NCBI GenBank assembly: GCA_043772005.1
Contig: JAYVGP010000008.1
Coordinates: 81,723 to 145,722 of the forward strand
Direction of reading: 5' to 3'
Length of the DNA: 64,000 bases
Source: JAYSSF01 sp043772005
GTDB taxonomy: Bacteria > Patescibacteriota > Gracilibacteria > Absconditabacterales > Absconditicoccaceae
The translations under genes and the position numbers were made by a program. Every line of letters begins with the position of its first letter. Position 1 is the first letter of the stretch. Below the pieces are notes generated by a model that worked only from the letters and a program-made list of their open reading frames with translations, had not been told where the DNA came from and ran no database searches. Of the stretch, positions 63,354 through 64,000 are shown piece by piece.

Positions 63354-64000
63354 ATGACCAGATCTGTCGCTATTACATTCATCGTATTTATAAGCGTCGC
63401 GATTATTACTCTATTATCTAAGACTTATGCCTTTCTTGGTTTTTGATGATCGGATAATTGAAACAACAACAGCTCAATCTCCAGTTTTATCCCTGCCAAT
63501 AGTATTGATCAGTCAAGTGTGATGCTCGCACAGTCATCAATGAATATGCTCTGACAAATCGCAACGGTCACGAGTGATCGCGTAAGCGGGGAATCGAGTA
63601 ATTCAAATAACTCGAACACTCGAACACTCGAACACTCGACAACTCTCATCTCCTACGACCTCATCGCCGCAGTACAATCAAGTATCGATGCATCTGCTAC
63701 CATCACCAATCATATCAATGATCTCAATCAAGCTACTACACAACTCACACAACAGCTATCCATATATCAATCACAAATCGAACAATCACAATCCAAGCTT
63801 ACTGATTGTAGCTCTGATAAAAAAATAGCAGATGCTGCCGTCATCGAAGCAGTCAATACCAATAATCTCCAACAGATCTATAATCTTATACAGACATCAG
63901 TAACAGCAGGGCAGTGCGAGACTCAACATAGAGTTACTATCAACGCTCTCACACTCGTGACCAAAAAATACAGCCAAGCCATCGCATCCCTCACCAAAAA
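63354..64000 (+). CDS. Secreted coiled-coil protein, truncated by the window end
   Basis: At least 215 residues, continuing beyond the window. Signal-peptide-like start (RSVAITFIVFISVAIITLLSKTYA). A low-complexity Asn/Ser/Gly stretch follows, then a heptad-rich coiled coil with three Cys (LTDCSSDKK, TAGQCETQH). It resembles the secreted protein at 26168 in style, and diverges from the TrbL-like pair, so it may be part of the same export or surface complex. A frame upstream (from about 63234) remains open, but the ATG at 63354 gives the best signal peptide. Confidence 0.65.
63611..63638 (+). repeat. Eight-base tandem repeat inside the secreted coiled-coil gene
   Basis: Three perfect copies of CTCGAACA followed by a partial CTCGACAA. 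Like the CGAGTGA repeat in uvrC, the unit length is not a multiple of three, so unit changes would shift the frame (candidate phase-variable site). Confidence 0.85.

Noticed and set aside
1..64000. Reading UGA as tryptophan (tables 4 and similar)
   Set aside because: UGA repeatedly occupies invariant glycines (P-loops, GGQ-like and GG turns) and never the conserved tryptophans, which use UGG.

Overview
The window reads coherently only when in-frame UGA is decoded as glycine (translation table 25), the code known from Gracilibacteria and Absconditabacteria (SR1) in the Candidate Phyla Radiation. UGA sits at invariant glycines of well-known families: the GGLGY nucleotide loop of GalE, the HIGH-type P-G-H of a nucleotidyltransferase, the Walker A of PilB, the PGLWTN of IPP isomerase, and SGVGVRGYY of an Elp3-type acetyltransferase. 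Only UAA and UAG end genes. Read with the standard code, nearly every gene breaks into short pieces. Other CPR-like traits are AT-rich DNA, genes packed with tiny or overlapping junctions, few recognisable Shine-Dalgarno sites, many lone tRNA and rRNA processing enzymes, surface and pilus genes, and no complete biosynthetic pathway.

Layout. 1-2900: msrB 3' end, a deoxyribosyltransferase-like enzyme, a lone Elp3 C-terminal acetyltransferase, galE and a cytidylyltransferase-type enzyme. 3000-10750: cell-surface block (two prepilin-like proteins, a PKD-domain membrane protein, a 722-residue orphan, a polysaccharide flippase). 10750-19350: pth-folD, a uridine-kinase-like protein, an M16 peptidase, a TPR operon ending in ruvC, a possible tmRNA/tRNA-like RNA, an exonuclease III and tRNA-Ser(CGA). 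19350-30030: long minus-strand array with the NAD+ DNA ligase broken into two genes around idi, then grpE, a RicT/PSP1 protein, a secreted coiled-coil protein, a squalene/phytoene synthase, a methyltransferase and a frameshifted DUF2461 gene. 30100-39400: sugar-phosphate transferase, a candidate structured small RNA, prmC, a SixA-type phosphatase, an RlmL-type methyltransferase, yebC and queA. 39500-50000: secreted protein, pyrG, MoxR ATPase, an AlaRS editing-domain gene without the synthetase half, lgt, tatD, pilB, a metallo-beta-lactamase-fold hydrolase and a polyprenyl diphosphate synthase. 50000-64000: a Rad50/SbcC-like ATPase, a PGRP-amidase plus SpoIID-like protein, trmB, uvrC, and two large paralogous polytopic membrane proteins resembling TrbL/VirB6, followed by a secreted coiled-coil protein cut by the window end.

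Themes. (1) Several normally multidomain enzymes appear as separate pieces: LigA is two genes with two ORFs between them, AlaRS is represented by its editing/C-Ala half, and Elp3 by its acetyltransferase half. (2) idi, a prenyl diphosphate synthase and a squalene/phytoene-synthase-like protein suggest isoprenoid handling, perhaps from imported IPP, but no upstream pathway is visible here. (3) Pili, flippase, sugar transferase, TrbL-like proteins, a wall amidase and lipoprotein machinery point to a cell investing in surface contact. (4) Three genes carry apparent single-base frameshifts, which may be decay or assembly error. (5) Palindromic repeats are inserted in frame inside queA and the MoxR gene.
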